Below the pieces are notes generated by a model, which saw only the letters and a program-made list of their open reading frames with translations, had not been told where the DNA came from and did not search any database. Of a stretch of DNA of 64,000 nucleotides, positions 1 through 9,660 are shown in pieces (the first letter of the stretch is position 1; every line of letters starts with the position of its first letter). The stretch comes from Cantharellus purpuraceus (lineage: Eukaryota > Basidiomycota > Agaricomycetes > Cantharellales > Hydnaceae), in NCBI GenBank assembly GCA_025174535.1, contig JALBUN010000045.1:1736001-1800000 (forward strand), written 5' to 3'. The position numbers were made by a program, and so were the translations under genes.

Positions 1-1
1 C

Positions 2-868
2 CGCTTCACAAACAAGCAGGTTATCTGCCAGATCGTATATGCGCGTATACAGGGAGACTTCGTTCTATGTGCTGCACGATCTAGCGAGCTACCTCGCTAT
101 GGTATCAAGCACGGCTTAACAAATTGGACTGCTGGTATGTAACTTGTTTATATCCAGATTTTCGTAATTCTTAATACCATGTAGCTTATGCTACTGGCCT
201 ACTTGTCGCTCGTCGTGCCCTGGCCAAACTTGGCCTAGCTGACAAGTATGATGGAGTCACAGAACCGGACGGGACAGTCACTATGACAGAAGCACTTGAA
301 GACGACGACGCCCCCCGTCCTTTCAAATGCTACCTTGATGTCGGTCTCAAGCGCACGTCGACAGGTGCCCGTGTATTCGGTGCTCTAAAGGGAGCGTCGG
401 ATGGTGGCATTTTCATCCCGCACTCTGAGAAGCGCTTCCCCGGGTATGATGCTGAAAGCAAACAGCTTGATGCGGAAGTGCTTAAAAAGTACATTTTCGG
501 TGGTCATATCGCAGAGTACATGGAGAGTTTGGAGGAGGAGGATGACGAGAGGTATATTTTGCCTCATATGCCCGGTGTATCTACTGACGAAACCGTCTAG
601 GTTCAAGAAGCAGTTTGCGACCTACCTAGCGGATGGCGTTGGCTCTGAAGACATAGAGGAGATTTACCAGAATGCCTACGCCGCCATTCGTGATGATCCG
701 ACTTTCAAGCCTACGGAGAAGTCGAAAGACTGGAAGGCAGAAAGTAATAAGTACAAAGTCGCACGACTTACGAAGGAGCAGAGACAGGAGAGGGTCCGGA
801 AGAAGATCCAGGAGTTCAAGGATAGTGGAGGCGATGCTATGGAGGCGGAGGATGAGGATGAGGAGTAA
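2..868 (+). CDS. RPL5: 60S ribosomal protein L5 (uL18), 3' part
   Basis: Large-subunit ribosomal protein that binds 5S rRNA. The window starts inside the gene. Exons read 2-134, 185-551 and 601-868, split by introns of 50 bp (135-184, GTATGT...TAG) and 49 bp (552-600, GTATAT...TAG); both keep frame. The joined product has the eukaryotic L5 landmarks: [19 protein letters not shown], then [14 protein letters not shown], then [17 protein letters not shown], a [15 protein letters not shown] segment, and [13 protein letters not shown]. It ends in an acidic EAEDEDEE tail at the TAA at 866-868. N-terminal exons lie outside the window. A clean, intact host housekeeping gene, and the left anchor of normal chromosome. 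Separate reading frames within it are fragments of this one spliced gene. Confidence 0.95.
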
Positions 869-1057
869 GGGCCAGAGGGATGTCTTAAACTCCGATATGT
901 TCACTCTCTCAAAATTGCAATTGAGTTATGCCATGAATATGCTATGGGAACAGCCCCTACAGTGAGTGCCCCTATGACTCGTGTGAGTGTCACCCACAAG
1001 GGTCCAGAATCCCTTGTATAAAACGTGGAGTGGACTGCGCTCACAACTTCACTTCCA

Positions 1058-2324
1058 ATGTCAAATTACCAACTCTACCAGGACACGTTGACCTCCGCTG
1101 GTCACGGTACTCCATTGTGGGAACCGTCCAGCAGCACCAGCCAGAAAGCGTTGCAAATTGGTGATGTTGGCTATCTGCGGTTTGGCACATTTATACGCCT
1201 ATTTAACGTGACTCTACCCTCTGGACACGCTGACAACGAGAACGGAGAACCACAAAACTATGTCCCTCTAACGGTGCACCCCACTCAACGGCATCGTACG
1301 GTTATACCAAGGGGAATCATAGCAACCTCAGGCGTGCAGGTATCAAGCTTTCAGCAAAAGGACAAGTTAGTCACACCTCTTTTTAAACACTTTTGAGACA
1401 TACCGAATCGACAACGTGAAGGGATGCTCGCATCAGTTTCAAATGTACGGACAAGCTAGGAGCAGTGGTGATGGCAGACGATGAAGTGGTTCGCGAAGAC
1501 GTTGTATTTCTAAGCCCGTTTGCGAATTATGCTGCCGCTCACGCACATGATTGGATCAAATTCGCTCGTCAAATCCTCATGCGTGAAATCGGGTTGCACG
1601 AGTTGATCCTTTTGACTGGCTGTGACCTCACAAAGGGTCGATACTCTGTCACAGTGTTCAATGGTGCTCGTACATCAAAAAGATCTGGGCATGGGGCCTC
1701 CTTCCAACTCCCTTACCCTGCGTCCAATATGCATATATGTTCAGACCAACAATCCATTCGCTACTTCCAATATAACTATGGGCCTTCATCTTCCATCCGT
1801 TCCGTGACTCCATGTCTATTTATTCGAGGCTTCAAGTTTTTGGATCGCCGTGTCGAGAGAATGGAACGGGAGGAAGCAGACGAGAGCGAATTCGAGGAAA
1901 TTTATGATGCTCAGGTACGCGCAACACTCTTTGGCTGAGATCAGCTGGGCTGATTCGTCCATTGCATCAAGTTCTGCAGTCCATTGGATGCTATCCTTCG
2001 ATATCTGTGTGATGTATGTTTCATTCAACTATTCTGAACATTGCTCTTTCATCTGTTTAGACGTCTGATGCGGATATGGCGCTCGCTCATGATCTTGACC
2101 TCACCCGGTTGCTATTGCGCGTGAGTACTGTAGACTAACCTATCGTAGACTTCTCTGATCGCATACCTAGAAGAATAAGGTTTCCTGGAATTATAAGCAT
2201 GTTTTGAAGAGACTGCGAAAGGGTCACCAGCCATTCATTAGTCAAAACTTAGGTACTTTACCCGCTCCCAACTATATTCAATCTACTTAAGTCGTCTCAT
2301 TAAACAGTGGCTTCTCTCATATAG
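1058..2324 (+). CDS. Uncharacterised Agaricomycete multi-exon gene, possibly broken
   Basis: The protein begins MSNYQLYQDTLTSAGHG and carries LQIGDVGYLRFGTFIRLFNV near residue 40, a layout I know from uncharacterised Agaricomycete proteins with no assigned function. A later stretch (about 1420-1915) reads GAVVMADDEVVREDVVF and HAHDWIKFARQ. Likely introns follow: donor at 1916 (GTACGC), a short exon ending DLDLTRLLLR with donor GTGAGT near 2120, an exon starting KNKVSWNYKHVLKRL, and a last short exon ending at TAG 2322-2324. The join between the first exon and the ADDEVV part needs a frame change near 1437 that I could not explain with an intron, so this may be a decaying copy or contain a sequence error. 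The alternative upstream ATG at 1025 is weaker than the ATG at 1058, which starts at the usual MSNYQ. Confidence 0.55.
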
Positions 2325-2709
2325 TGCTTTTTGCGTCACGCCACACTGTAACTTATTATGGCCTTAAGACTGCCGTTATCCTTCCCCCACACCTTGTATT
2401 CCAATAAGCTCCATATTGTGATACTATCCCTCTACTAATGTAGCATCGTCGTGTAGATGTATATAACTCTGATCTTGATGGTGAACTAGCGAGTCGGGTG
2501 ATAGAATATAACGCACAATGAAAGGCATGCCACTCTCAATTCCAGAAAATGCCTGGAATGTTATAAAGTAATGTCCGGAAAGATGCCTTTTCAAATAGAA
2601 GTTGAAATAGAAGTCAATTGTGTTTAGGAAGTGATAGGGGTGCAGTGAGGTGGATGTATGTGGATATGTATATGCAGCTTTGAAAAATCCCTGGAGCATC
2701 ATAGGGTTG
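2325..2709. other. Intergenic stretch, nothing recognised
   Basis: AT-rich sequence after the uncharacterised gene. The minus-strand frame at 2424-2702 has no recognisable motif and looks like chance. Confidence 0.5.
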
Positions 2710-3223
2710 TGTTATAAGTCATAAATCCAACACATTTTGATATCATTCTGATCTAATTTCAATCCCAACTCCATAACATTGACACAAATCCTTATCTGTG
2801 TTAAGGGCTGAAACACAGGTTCAAAGATGTAACTGGAGTTGGTGCTAGTGAGGAATGAAGAAAGACCTTACTGTTCCAGTTCAACCAGAGACAGGGTGGT
2901 GCAATAACTATTGAGTTGGATTGAGTGGACTTGGCTTCAACTTATGTGTTGCACCCCCTTGGATCATCAGTCCAATATTTCAGAGTTTGGAGGTATGGAG
3001 TTGGATCAGAGATCTGGAGTTCAACCTGTCAAGAAGCTAGCAACCAAGAAGATGATGAGGTCAAAACTTAGTTGATATACAAACTTGCAGTGATGTGATG
3101 ATGACCAATCATTTGGTCTTATTTGGTGACAGACTGTACATGTAGACAAAGGGACTCATGGGAGAGACTTAACTTCTACTCCCACAAATCCCAGAATCCC
3201 AGAATCCCAGTTTATTATTTTCA
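2710..3223 (+). repeat. Candidate 5' LTR of a Copia element
   Basis: The stretch starts TGTTATAAG and ends TTTTCA directly before a tRNA-like primer site and a Copia Gag frame. The right edge is well placed by the primer site; the left edge is a guess, since no second LTR copy exists in the window for comparison. Confidence 0.35.
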
Positions 3224-3235
3224 GGTTATGGGCCC
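3224..3235 (+). promoter_or_regulatory. Copia-type primer-binding site (initiator tRNA-Met anticodon arm)
   Basis: GGTTATGGGCCC, within TCAGGTTATGGGCCCTG, matches the complement of the initiator tRNA-Met anticodon stem-loop (typical complement GGGTTATGAGCCC) with one change and one missing base. Half-tRNA priming from this arm is established for Drosophila copia and yeast Ty5. It lies 33 bp before the Gag ATG at 3269. Confidence 0.6.
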
Positions 3236-3268
3236 TGCCTTCTGACTGGAATAAAAGAACACATCATC

Positions 3269-3678
3269 ATGACAGACACGGATGCTGAAAGCATCAAAAC
3301 CTTCAGACTCACCAGCATGAACTACAATGTCTGGGCAGTCAGCATACAGGGCAAGCTCATGATGGTGAAAGCTTGGCGGATCACTACTGGTGAATCTGAA
3401 AAACCCAAAGATGCTGCTGAGATAGCAAAATGGATACTCAAGAGGGAAGAGGCGGCAGGCATCATACTCAGATCACTCACTCACATGCAATATGTACATG
3501 TTGAAGGCTTCATGGATGACCCCACAGCCATATGGATGCATCTCAAAAGCACACATCGATCTCAAATAGTGAACAGCAGGTACCATGCAATGCAGAAGTT
3601 ACTCAATACTCACAAGGATGACACTGAGTCACTCATGGAATATTTTGCCTGCATAAATGCCGCGACAAATGATCTCCG
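3269..3678 (+). pseudogene. Ty1/Copia Gag, N-terminal fragment
   Basis: The reading frame starts MTDTDAESIKTFRLTSMNYNVW, the usual opening of fungal Copia Gag (LxxxNYxxW), and continues through WRITTGESEKP, a WILKREEAAGIILRSL helix and IWMHLKSTHRS, typical of the Gag-polypeptide (UBN2-like) fold. It breaks off after about 137 residues, where LTR-D-family sequence begins near 3679; the longer open frame to 3799 is a chimera of Gag and LTR. No zinc knuckle, protease, integrase or RT of this element is present. Confidence 0.75.
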
Positions 3679-4028
3679 ACCTATCCTCCCACTTCAATCT
3701 GACTCAGGTTACATCATGTCAGGCAAAGGGACCAAATACCCTTGGAATGGGATACCATATGGAGATGGATTACTAAGAAGTATTTGTTGTGGATGCTGAC
3801 TGAAGTCCTCATGTGACTCAGGGTCAACTTATCTTCAGAGCCATAGGGAAGATGGTATTAGTGGACATTTCTATTGTTCTTTTATATGACTCACCCCTGT
3901 TTCATCTTTTAATTCATTCATACACGACTTACTCATCCTTGTTCTATTTTTGGTTTTATTACTCATCACCTCCTATTCTTACAAAGATTACCCCTATCTG
4001 TTGCTTCATTTCTTCATGATTTCCCCAT
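3679..4028 (+). repeat. LTR-D fragment (internal part)
   Basis: Matches the middle of the LTR-D copy at about 25020-25373, from the CTATCCTCCCACTTCAATC segment to GATTTCCCCA. Both LTR ends are missing. It truncates the Copia Gag frame. Confidence 0.8.
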
Positions 4029-4035
4029 AGGATCG

Positions 4036-4142
4036 GACTTAGGAACTAGGCGTGATTTGATATTCAAACTGGGGAATGAAGTCCCCAGTCGGGCAACTTA
4101 AATACGTATTTGAAATCTAATAATAATTACTCCGGTGATGGA
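4036..4142 (-). repeat. LTR-C fragment, inverted
   Basis: Reverse complement of the LTR-C middle (compare 5860-5963 and 41665-41765), including the GGGGAATGAAGTCCCC near-palindrome. Confidence 0.85.
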
Positions 4143-4144
4143 AA

Positions 4145-5067
4145 GTTCTGCGATACACCACTGCTAAATGGTGGGTATCAGCTACAGCCCAGCAGGCTGT
4201 ACCAATGCTATGCATTCCCAAAAAAAATGGAAAGCTCTGCACCATGTTTGACTTGCGCAAACAGAATGATAATACAGTGAAGGACATAACACACTTCCCC
4301 GATCAGGACAACATTAGACACAATGTTGCCTGCTGTACATATCAATCTAAACTCAATATGTCTGAGGCATATGAACAGATGTGTCAGACCAATGGATATA
4401 CCCAAGACAGTGTTTGCAACTGTCTTGGGGACATTTGTCAGTCAAGTCATGCAGCAAGGGACTGCAATGCCCTCAACATTTCAGCAGCTCATGACTGCCA
4501 TCTTCCAAGAATATATCAGAAGATTCATCCATGTATATCTGGACAATATATTTGTGTACTCTCGTACTATACGAGAGCATGAACACCACCTAGAGATGGT
4601 ATTCACCAAGCTCAGGAGAGCACATATGTTCCTGAGCAAGGATAAGATTGATCTATACTCAACAAGTATGGATTGCCTTGGTCACCTAATAGATGACCAA
4701 GGCATGCACACAGATGCTGATAAAATGCAGCAGAGAGTGGAGACAACCTAGGTCATACCACAAAGTCCAATATTTTCTTGGACTAGTGCAGTATCTGGTG
4801 CACTATATGCCAGACATAACTGCATACACAACCCCTTTATTGGGTTGTGCTTGTAATAATCATCCATTCTTATGGACGCTGCTGCTGGAGAAATGCTTCG
4901 AAAGCATCAAGCTCCTAGCATGTAGGGCCCCAATATTGAAGCCCATTGATGTCAATAACCCCAATACTATTTGGGTTATTATGGACAGCTCCAAGACTGG
5001 AGTCAGAGCCGTCTATGGACAAGGAAAAGATTGGGAGACCTGTCAGCCTGCCAGATTCCAATTGTTA
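4145..5067 (+). pseudogene. Gypsy reverse transcriptase / RNase H fragment (Gyp-4)
   Basis: Several frames together give a decayed Ty3/Gypsy polymerase. Visible pieces in order: LCIPKKNGKLCTMFDLRKQND (RT start), GTAMPSTFQQLMTAIF, IHVYLDNIFVYS (the YxDD box degraded to YLDN), LGHLIDDQGMHTDADKM, VQYFLGLVQYLVHYMPDI, and APILKPIDVNNPNTIWVIMDSS (RNase H start, with MDSS where the family has CDAS). Stops and frame changes exclude function. The protein type differs from Gyp-1 to Gyp-3 in the window, so this is a separate Gypsy lineage. Confidence 0.75.
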
Positions 5068-5137
5068 ATGTGTGTCTTAGTTCACACCATTACACAGAAC
5101 TCAACCAAGTGTATTGGTTGGGCAATGTGTTGTACAT
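5068..5137 (+). repeat. Fragment of a small repeat also at 52490-52550
   Basis: The TCTTAGTTCACAC...ACACAGAACTCAACCAA segment recurs near 52490. It is cut at its right edge by the LTR-A copy at 5138. Confidence 0.5.
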
Positions 5138-5479
5138 TGTCAGGTGTTCATATGACTCAGTTTCTATTTTTAGTCCCTTTCTTATCACCCCTATCAGCAC
5201 AGCCTGTTAGGGTGCGCTCTCCTATCTCTTCCCTATTGTTCCCCTATCTTGGTTCCCCTATTCCTTGCGTCATATAGTATAAAGAACTTGCCTGGTGCAG
5301 CACAGTTCCTCAGCTTGATCTCTGAGGATATCTGCTGTACCAGGTGAGTCCCATGTATTTATCAGTGACAAGTGTATAGACTGAGGATATCCGCTGTACC
5401 AGCTGGCATTATCTCTTATCGGCTCTCACTTATTGAGTATCTTGTTGTTGTGGCGTCGTCATTCAGCATAGCCCTCACA
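5138..5479 (+). repeat. Divergent solo LTR-A
   Basis: Starts TGTCAGGTGTTC and ends GCCCTCACA, like the LTRs of Gyp-1 but with more differences, so it is an older copy. Flanking 5-mers TACAT and GACAT agree at four positions, consistent with a decayed target duplication. Confidence 0.85.
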
Positions 5480-5622
5480 GACATGATGAAGGTGACCTTC
5501 ACCCAATTGGATGTGAATGTGTCAGGGCGGTCGTGGAAATTCAGCGGGCATTGCACCAAGAATGGCTGGAGCTTTCGCAGATCAGAGCCATCAAATGGGT
5601 CAGGTTCCTGGACCAAGGTCTG
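5480..5622 (-). pseudogene. Gypsy Gag fragment, inverted
   Basis: The minus strand reads TLVQEPDPFDGSDLRKLQPF and NFHDRPDTF, clearly related to the Gyp-2 Gag at 23640-23760. Only about 47 codons remain. Confidence 0.75.
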
Positions 5623-5963
5623 TGTTATGACTATATTCATTAACGTCCAGATCCCCGTCCGATCCCCTCAGATCCCTGTGCATATGAAATCTATACTCCA
5701 TTTGGAAACCGCCGTCTCCATCTCCCTGTCCAATCGTCACCACTGATTCCGCCCATCCATCTCCGGTTCCAATTGATGCATCAGCATCAGCATAGGAACC
5801 CGGACACCCGTCCCTGTTGGACTCGGACATACTCATGTAAGGCCATCGGCCTTGGAGACCCATCACCGGAGTAATTATTATTAGATTTCAAAATATGTAT
5901 TTAAGTTGCCCGACTGGGGACTTCATTCCCCAGTTTGAATATCAAATCACGCCTAGTTCCTAA
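5623..5963 (+). repeat. LTR-C, left half (split by the composite transposon)
   Basis: Starts TGTTATGACTATATTC. It runs to CCTAGTTCCTAA, where the 16.2-kb element begins. It resumes at 22194 with TAAGTCTGATCC, giving about 539 bp when the halves are joined. Other LTR-C copies here read straight through this point (about 41760 and 42640). Confidence 0.9.
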
Positions 5964-5978
5964 GACGCTTGTTCGGAA
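5964..5978 (+). repeat. Left terminal inverted repeat
   Basis: GACGCTTGTTCGGAA, matched by the right end at 22179-22193 in inverse orientation, directly outside which lies the TAA duplication. Confidence 0.8.
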
Positions 5979-6527
5979 TCATGTCAGTATACAATATTCT
6001 GATGTATAGGAGATATACATCAGGATTTCAATGATACATAAAGCCAGGGAGTTACAATTTGGATATCTTAAAAGATTTTGGATGTGTGAAATTTTCATAA
6101 ATATAAACATATATTCTATATTTTAATAAACTTTAAAAGATAAGATATTTGGTTGAGATGAACATAATCATTTACATGGATATAATAGGAATGTATGTAT
6201 TAATATAATTGGTATTATATAGGGTATTTAGATATACAAATACCAGGTGGGGACTAAAGATAGTTCAAATTATGTTACAAGTATTGTATAAGAAAGAATC
6301 AATGATATTTGGATGTTCCTTCAAGAGAGTTGCCACCACTAAATGGGAAAAAACAATTATTTTTGAGAATTATGCCAAAATATCACAATATGTTTTAATC
6401 TAGTATATTGTGTAAAATTTGAGAATCATGTTGAAATATGAAAATAAGTTTGAATTGAAGTGTATTGTATAAAATTTGAGGAAAATAGGTTGTACATATG
6501 TATTTGTTGTATTTCTGAATAAGCGTC
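5964..6527 (+). repeat. Terminal direct repeat, copy 1 (564 bp)
   Basis: Near-identical to 13794-14358 and 21629-22193. Each copy begins GACGCTT and ends AAGCGTC, so each is also a MITE-like unit. Differences are a few substitutions and one-base indels, e.g. a G run near 6343. It has a 10-bp hairpin at 5999-6023 and no convincing gene. Confidence 0.9.
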
Positions 6528-7066
6528 TTAGGAAAGTCTTGGAAACAAACACCTTTAATGCAGTGAAGCTATTTTTAAAACAAAGTAACTTAGTTAGGGC
6601 ATAGTGGTAGATAATCTTGTTCTAACATAAGACTGTATGACTATCCCTCGTACTTTAGGGTGCAATACCATCAGATTTTCCATCCAAAGTGGTGGAAAAT
6701 AATGATCCTGCTCCATACTAGTATATAACTCTGTTAATTTCTGTTCCAGAAGTGTGCCATCAGTACATCTGTATAAAGTCAGTGATTGGAACCTTGATAT
6801 TTATAAAGGAACTTACCTCAGAAACAAATCATGGAGGGATCCTATCCGAGATATATACCAATCATTAACTCTTCTATCAAACTCTATCTTGCATTGAAGC
6901 ATAAAAGAGAGCATCTTCATAATGCTTATAACATAAAAACATAATAATCATTTTATTAAGAAAGCAAGATGTATATATCTACTGCCTATACAAAATATCA
7001 AATGTTCAGAAAAAATGATTATTATGTTTTTTCATTTCTGTTTTATAAGCAGAGAGGGATTTGAAA
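6528..7066 (+). other. AT-rich leader of unit 1
   Basis: Non-coding 5' region of the unit, repeated at 14359-14898. It holds a TATA-like TATTTATAAAGG near 6798, a possible 37-codon ORF at 6831-6944 (start MEGSYPRY), and a 20-bp perfect inverted repeat (6935-6954 and 7012-7031). I see no other gene. Confidence 0.5.
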
Positions 7067-8497
7067 ATGCCACAAATCTTTGAAGATATAAAAGCAATCA
7101 AAGGCTGGATAAGTGACAATGATGCACTGATAAAAGCTATGGCAAGTCAAATGGAAGTAAAAGATGAATTAATATCTGATCTTATAAATGTCAAGTCTTG
7201 GATGAGTGAAAAGGATAGGCAGATCACTATACTCGAACAACAGGTTAATTCCCAGAGTCAGGAAATTCAGGTGCTTAAGAAACAGGTTGAGGAAAAAAAT
7301 ACAATTATAACTACTTTGACATACAGGAAAGAGAATTTAGATAAACGGGTGAGTGAAATGAATGATGTTGTATCAGGATTTGGAACAGTTATTCATAAAC
7401 TTCAGAGACAGGTTAATAGGTGTGTTGCCACAATATCAGACCATGGAACAGATATTCATCAACAGGTCAATACACATAATGCAGAGAATCGTATATTGGA
7501 CCATAGAACAGATATTCATAAACTTCAGAAACAGGTTAATAGATGTATTGCAACAATATCAGACATTGTGGAATGGAAATCTGAAGTGCATGAGTGGATT
7601 GTAGAAACAGATGATACTGTAGTGGAACTTGGAACAGACATTAATAAACTTCAGAAACAGGGTGATAAATATAAAGCAATAATATCTGAGATTGTTGACT
7701 GGAAATTTGATATGAATCACTGGGCTGGAAAACAAGAACAGGAGGTAACAAGGTTACAGGAAAATGGTACCAGAAAGGTGACATTTAAGATAGTGAAAAG
7801 AGGTGTAGACTATATACTTATAGACTCAGATCAGTCTTGTAGACTAAATAGAATGGAATTATTCATAAATGGTGAGCCTAGAAAACTATCTACAATATAT
7901 ACTAGGAAGAATGAAATGTCATCATATGATGTAGATGGTAATAGGATTAATTTTCAAACATGGAAGCAAGGAATGACTCAAGGTTCAAGGCATCAAGAAA
8001 AAAGGTCTAACGAACGATCTCAAACTCCTAGTTCAAGGCATCAAGAAAAAAGGTCTAACGAACGATCTCAAACTCCTAGTTCAAGGCATCAAGAAAAAAG
8101 GTCTAAGGAACGATCTGATTCAGACTCTGATCAATCTGATTCAGACTCTGATCAATCTGATTCAGACTCTGATCAATCTGATTCAGACTCTGATCAATCT
8201 GATTCAGACTCTGATCAATCTGATTCAGACTCTGATCAATCTGATTCAGACTCTGATCAATCTGATTCAGACTCTGATCAATCTGATTCAGACTCTGATC
8301 AATCTGATTCAGACTCTGATCAATCTGATTCAGACTCTGATCAATCTGATTCAGACTCTGATCAATCTGATTCAGACTCTGATCAATCTGATTCAGACTC
8401 TGATCAATCTGATTCAGACTCTGATCAATCTGATTCAGACTCTGATCAATCTCAAATTCCTAGTTCAAGAAAAAGATGTAGAGGTAGAACCCAGTAA
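7067..8497 (+). CDS. Coiled-coil protein with SDSDSDQ repeats, unit 1 copy
   Basis: A 476-aa protein of unknown function. The frame opens earlier at a TTG; the first ATG (7067, MPQIFEDIKAIKG) is the credible start. Residues about 1-235 are heptad-like coiled coil with internal repeats such as INKLQKQ and IHKLQKQVNRC; KLQ/QVN segments recur about every 35-40 residues. A compact segment follows (about 238-300, TFKIVKRGVDYILIDSDQ...). Then come three copies of SSRHQEKRSNERSQTP-like sequence, 16 exact copies of SDSDSDQ, and a basic SSRKRCRGRTQ end. The acidic, Ser-rich repeat and basic tail suggest a nuclear or nucleic-acid-associated scaffold, but that is inference. The unit 2 copy is frameshifted before the repeats. 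Confidence 0.75.
   Translation: MPQIFEDIKAIKGWISDNDALIKAMASQMEVKDELISDLINVKSWMSEKDRQITILEQQVNSQSQEIQVLKKQVEEKNTIITTLTYRKENLDKRVSEMNDVVSGFGTVIHKLQRQVNRCVATISDHGTDIHQQVNTHNAENRILDHRTDIHKLQKQVNRCIATISDIVEWKSEVHEWIVETDDTVVELGTDINKLQKQGDKYKAIISEIVDWKFDMNHWAGKQEQEVTRLQENGTRKVTFKIVKRGVDYILIDSDQSCRLNRMELFINGEPRKLSTIYTRKNEMSSYDVDGNRINFQTWKQGMTQGSRHQEKRSNERSQTPSSRHQEKRSNERSQTPSSRHQEKRSKERSDSDSDQSDSDSDQSDSDSDQSDSDSDQSDSDSDQSDSDSDQSDSDSDQSDSDSDQSDSDSDQSDSDSDQSDSDSDQSDSDSDQSDSDSDQSDSDSDQSDSDSDQSDSDSDQSQIPSSRKRCRGRTQ
8114..8449 (+). repeat. 16 x 21-bp coding tandem repeat
   Basis: 336 bp, exact multiples of a 21-mer encoding SDSDSDQ, in frame. The second unit has the same number at 15944-16279. Confidence 0.95.
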
Positions 8498-8585
8498 TGT
8501 AAGCCTCCGAAGACGTAGGATACAAGGCATTCCATGCTTCTGACAAGGTCACCTTGGAGTGAATGGCTGTCCATGAGCAGTCTAA

Positions 8586-9130
8586 TGATGTCCCTATCTG
8601 TCGTTTCATTTCTCCATGATTTCCCCTTTAGTAGCTCAACTTCACACGCTTCATCAGCTGGCTTGATCAGCATTTCTTGCATCATTTGCTCCTCATATTG
8701 TGTCGTTGTGCCCTGGGAATTTGTATATAAAAGGGCGCTAGTTTTCGCCTTTGGAATCAAAAAACAAGTTTTCAGCCAACGCTCTAAAGTCAAAGTCCAA
8801 GCTCTAAGTCTACACTCTACATCACAATCCATCATCTCTACACTGAGGTAAAACACCTTGGTTCAACGATCAGATTTCCCTCCGCCACCGAGAGGTTGCT
8901 TCTCCTGAAACCAGCTTTCGCGTACCTTCCAACTGGGCTCCACATTGTCATCCAGTCACAGAGCACGATCAGCCATTGGGACCGACCTTTAGCTCCCATC
9001 CCCATCCAACCACAGAGCACTATCCCACTTCCCTGTTACTTACCCCTCACCCTGATTGATCTTTGGAGTGCTGAACAACTGCGTTACACGCCGTCTGTTT
9101 GCTAGGATCTATTCCTTAAGCGAACCGACA
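8586..9130 (+). repeat. LTR-D 3' fragment captured in unit 1
   Basis: Matches LTR-D (25345-25899), including TTTGTATATAAAAGGGCGCTAG and the true LTR end CGAACCGACA at 9130. The 5' part is missing. The captured piece is more GC-rich than the rest of the unit and is flanked by near-identical 16-mers at 8540-8555 and 9285-9300. Short frames within it, such as 8452-8856 minus, are not genes. Confidence 0.85.
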
Positions 9131-9660
9131 CTGAGTAACATCATCGGGCTGCTCAAGGACAACGATTCAATTATCTGGTACACCATGCCGCTGCAAAGTC
9201 TCACCTACTGTCTGCTCAGTAAGTGCATCATTATCAACCCTCACAGCCAAAAGGCTGTCCTTTGATAATGTGATCAAACTGCTCCTGACAAGGTGACCTT
9301 CCATCCGACGTCATTACCATGATATGATAATATCCAATCGGCTGGTACACCTATTTAGCTATGCAGCAAAGAATTTGGAATGAAAGACTGGCAAGATAGG
9401 AAACAAGGAACTGGTAGAAGAATGATAGATGAAAGGACAGGGAATTCTGTATGGGACTTTGTTGTAGTATTCAGAACGAGTGCATGCATCTGGCTATTGA
9501 CAACTTTAGAAAATATATATAATTCAATTTATAAATATTAGATAAAAATATGGATGTTTACTACAACATTCTGATTTGATTCACCATTCTGCTCTTCAGA
9601 ACTATGCACATATCTAGTAAAAAATGAAATAAATTTTATATATCCTTCTTTATTGACATC
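9131..9660 (+). other. Non-coding spacer in unit 1
   Basis: Runs from the LTR-D end to the next ATG. The first part (9131-9300) is GC-richer captured sequence, the rest AT-rich; repeated at 16961-17490. No gene recognised. Confidence 0.5.

Noticed and set aside
1816..2028. Minus 70-aa frame and similar short frames around 1600-2070
   Set aside because: Shadows of the multi-exon gene at 1058-2324.
8114..8449. CRISPR-like array
   Set aside because: Perfect contiguous coding repeat without spacers, in a eukaryote.
8452..8856. Minus 134-aa frame in both units
   Set aside because: Runs across the captured LTR-D fragment; no motif and no support in other LTR-D copies.
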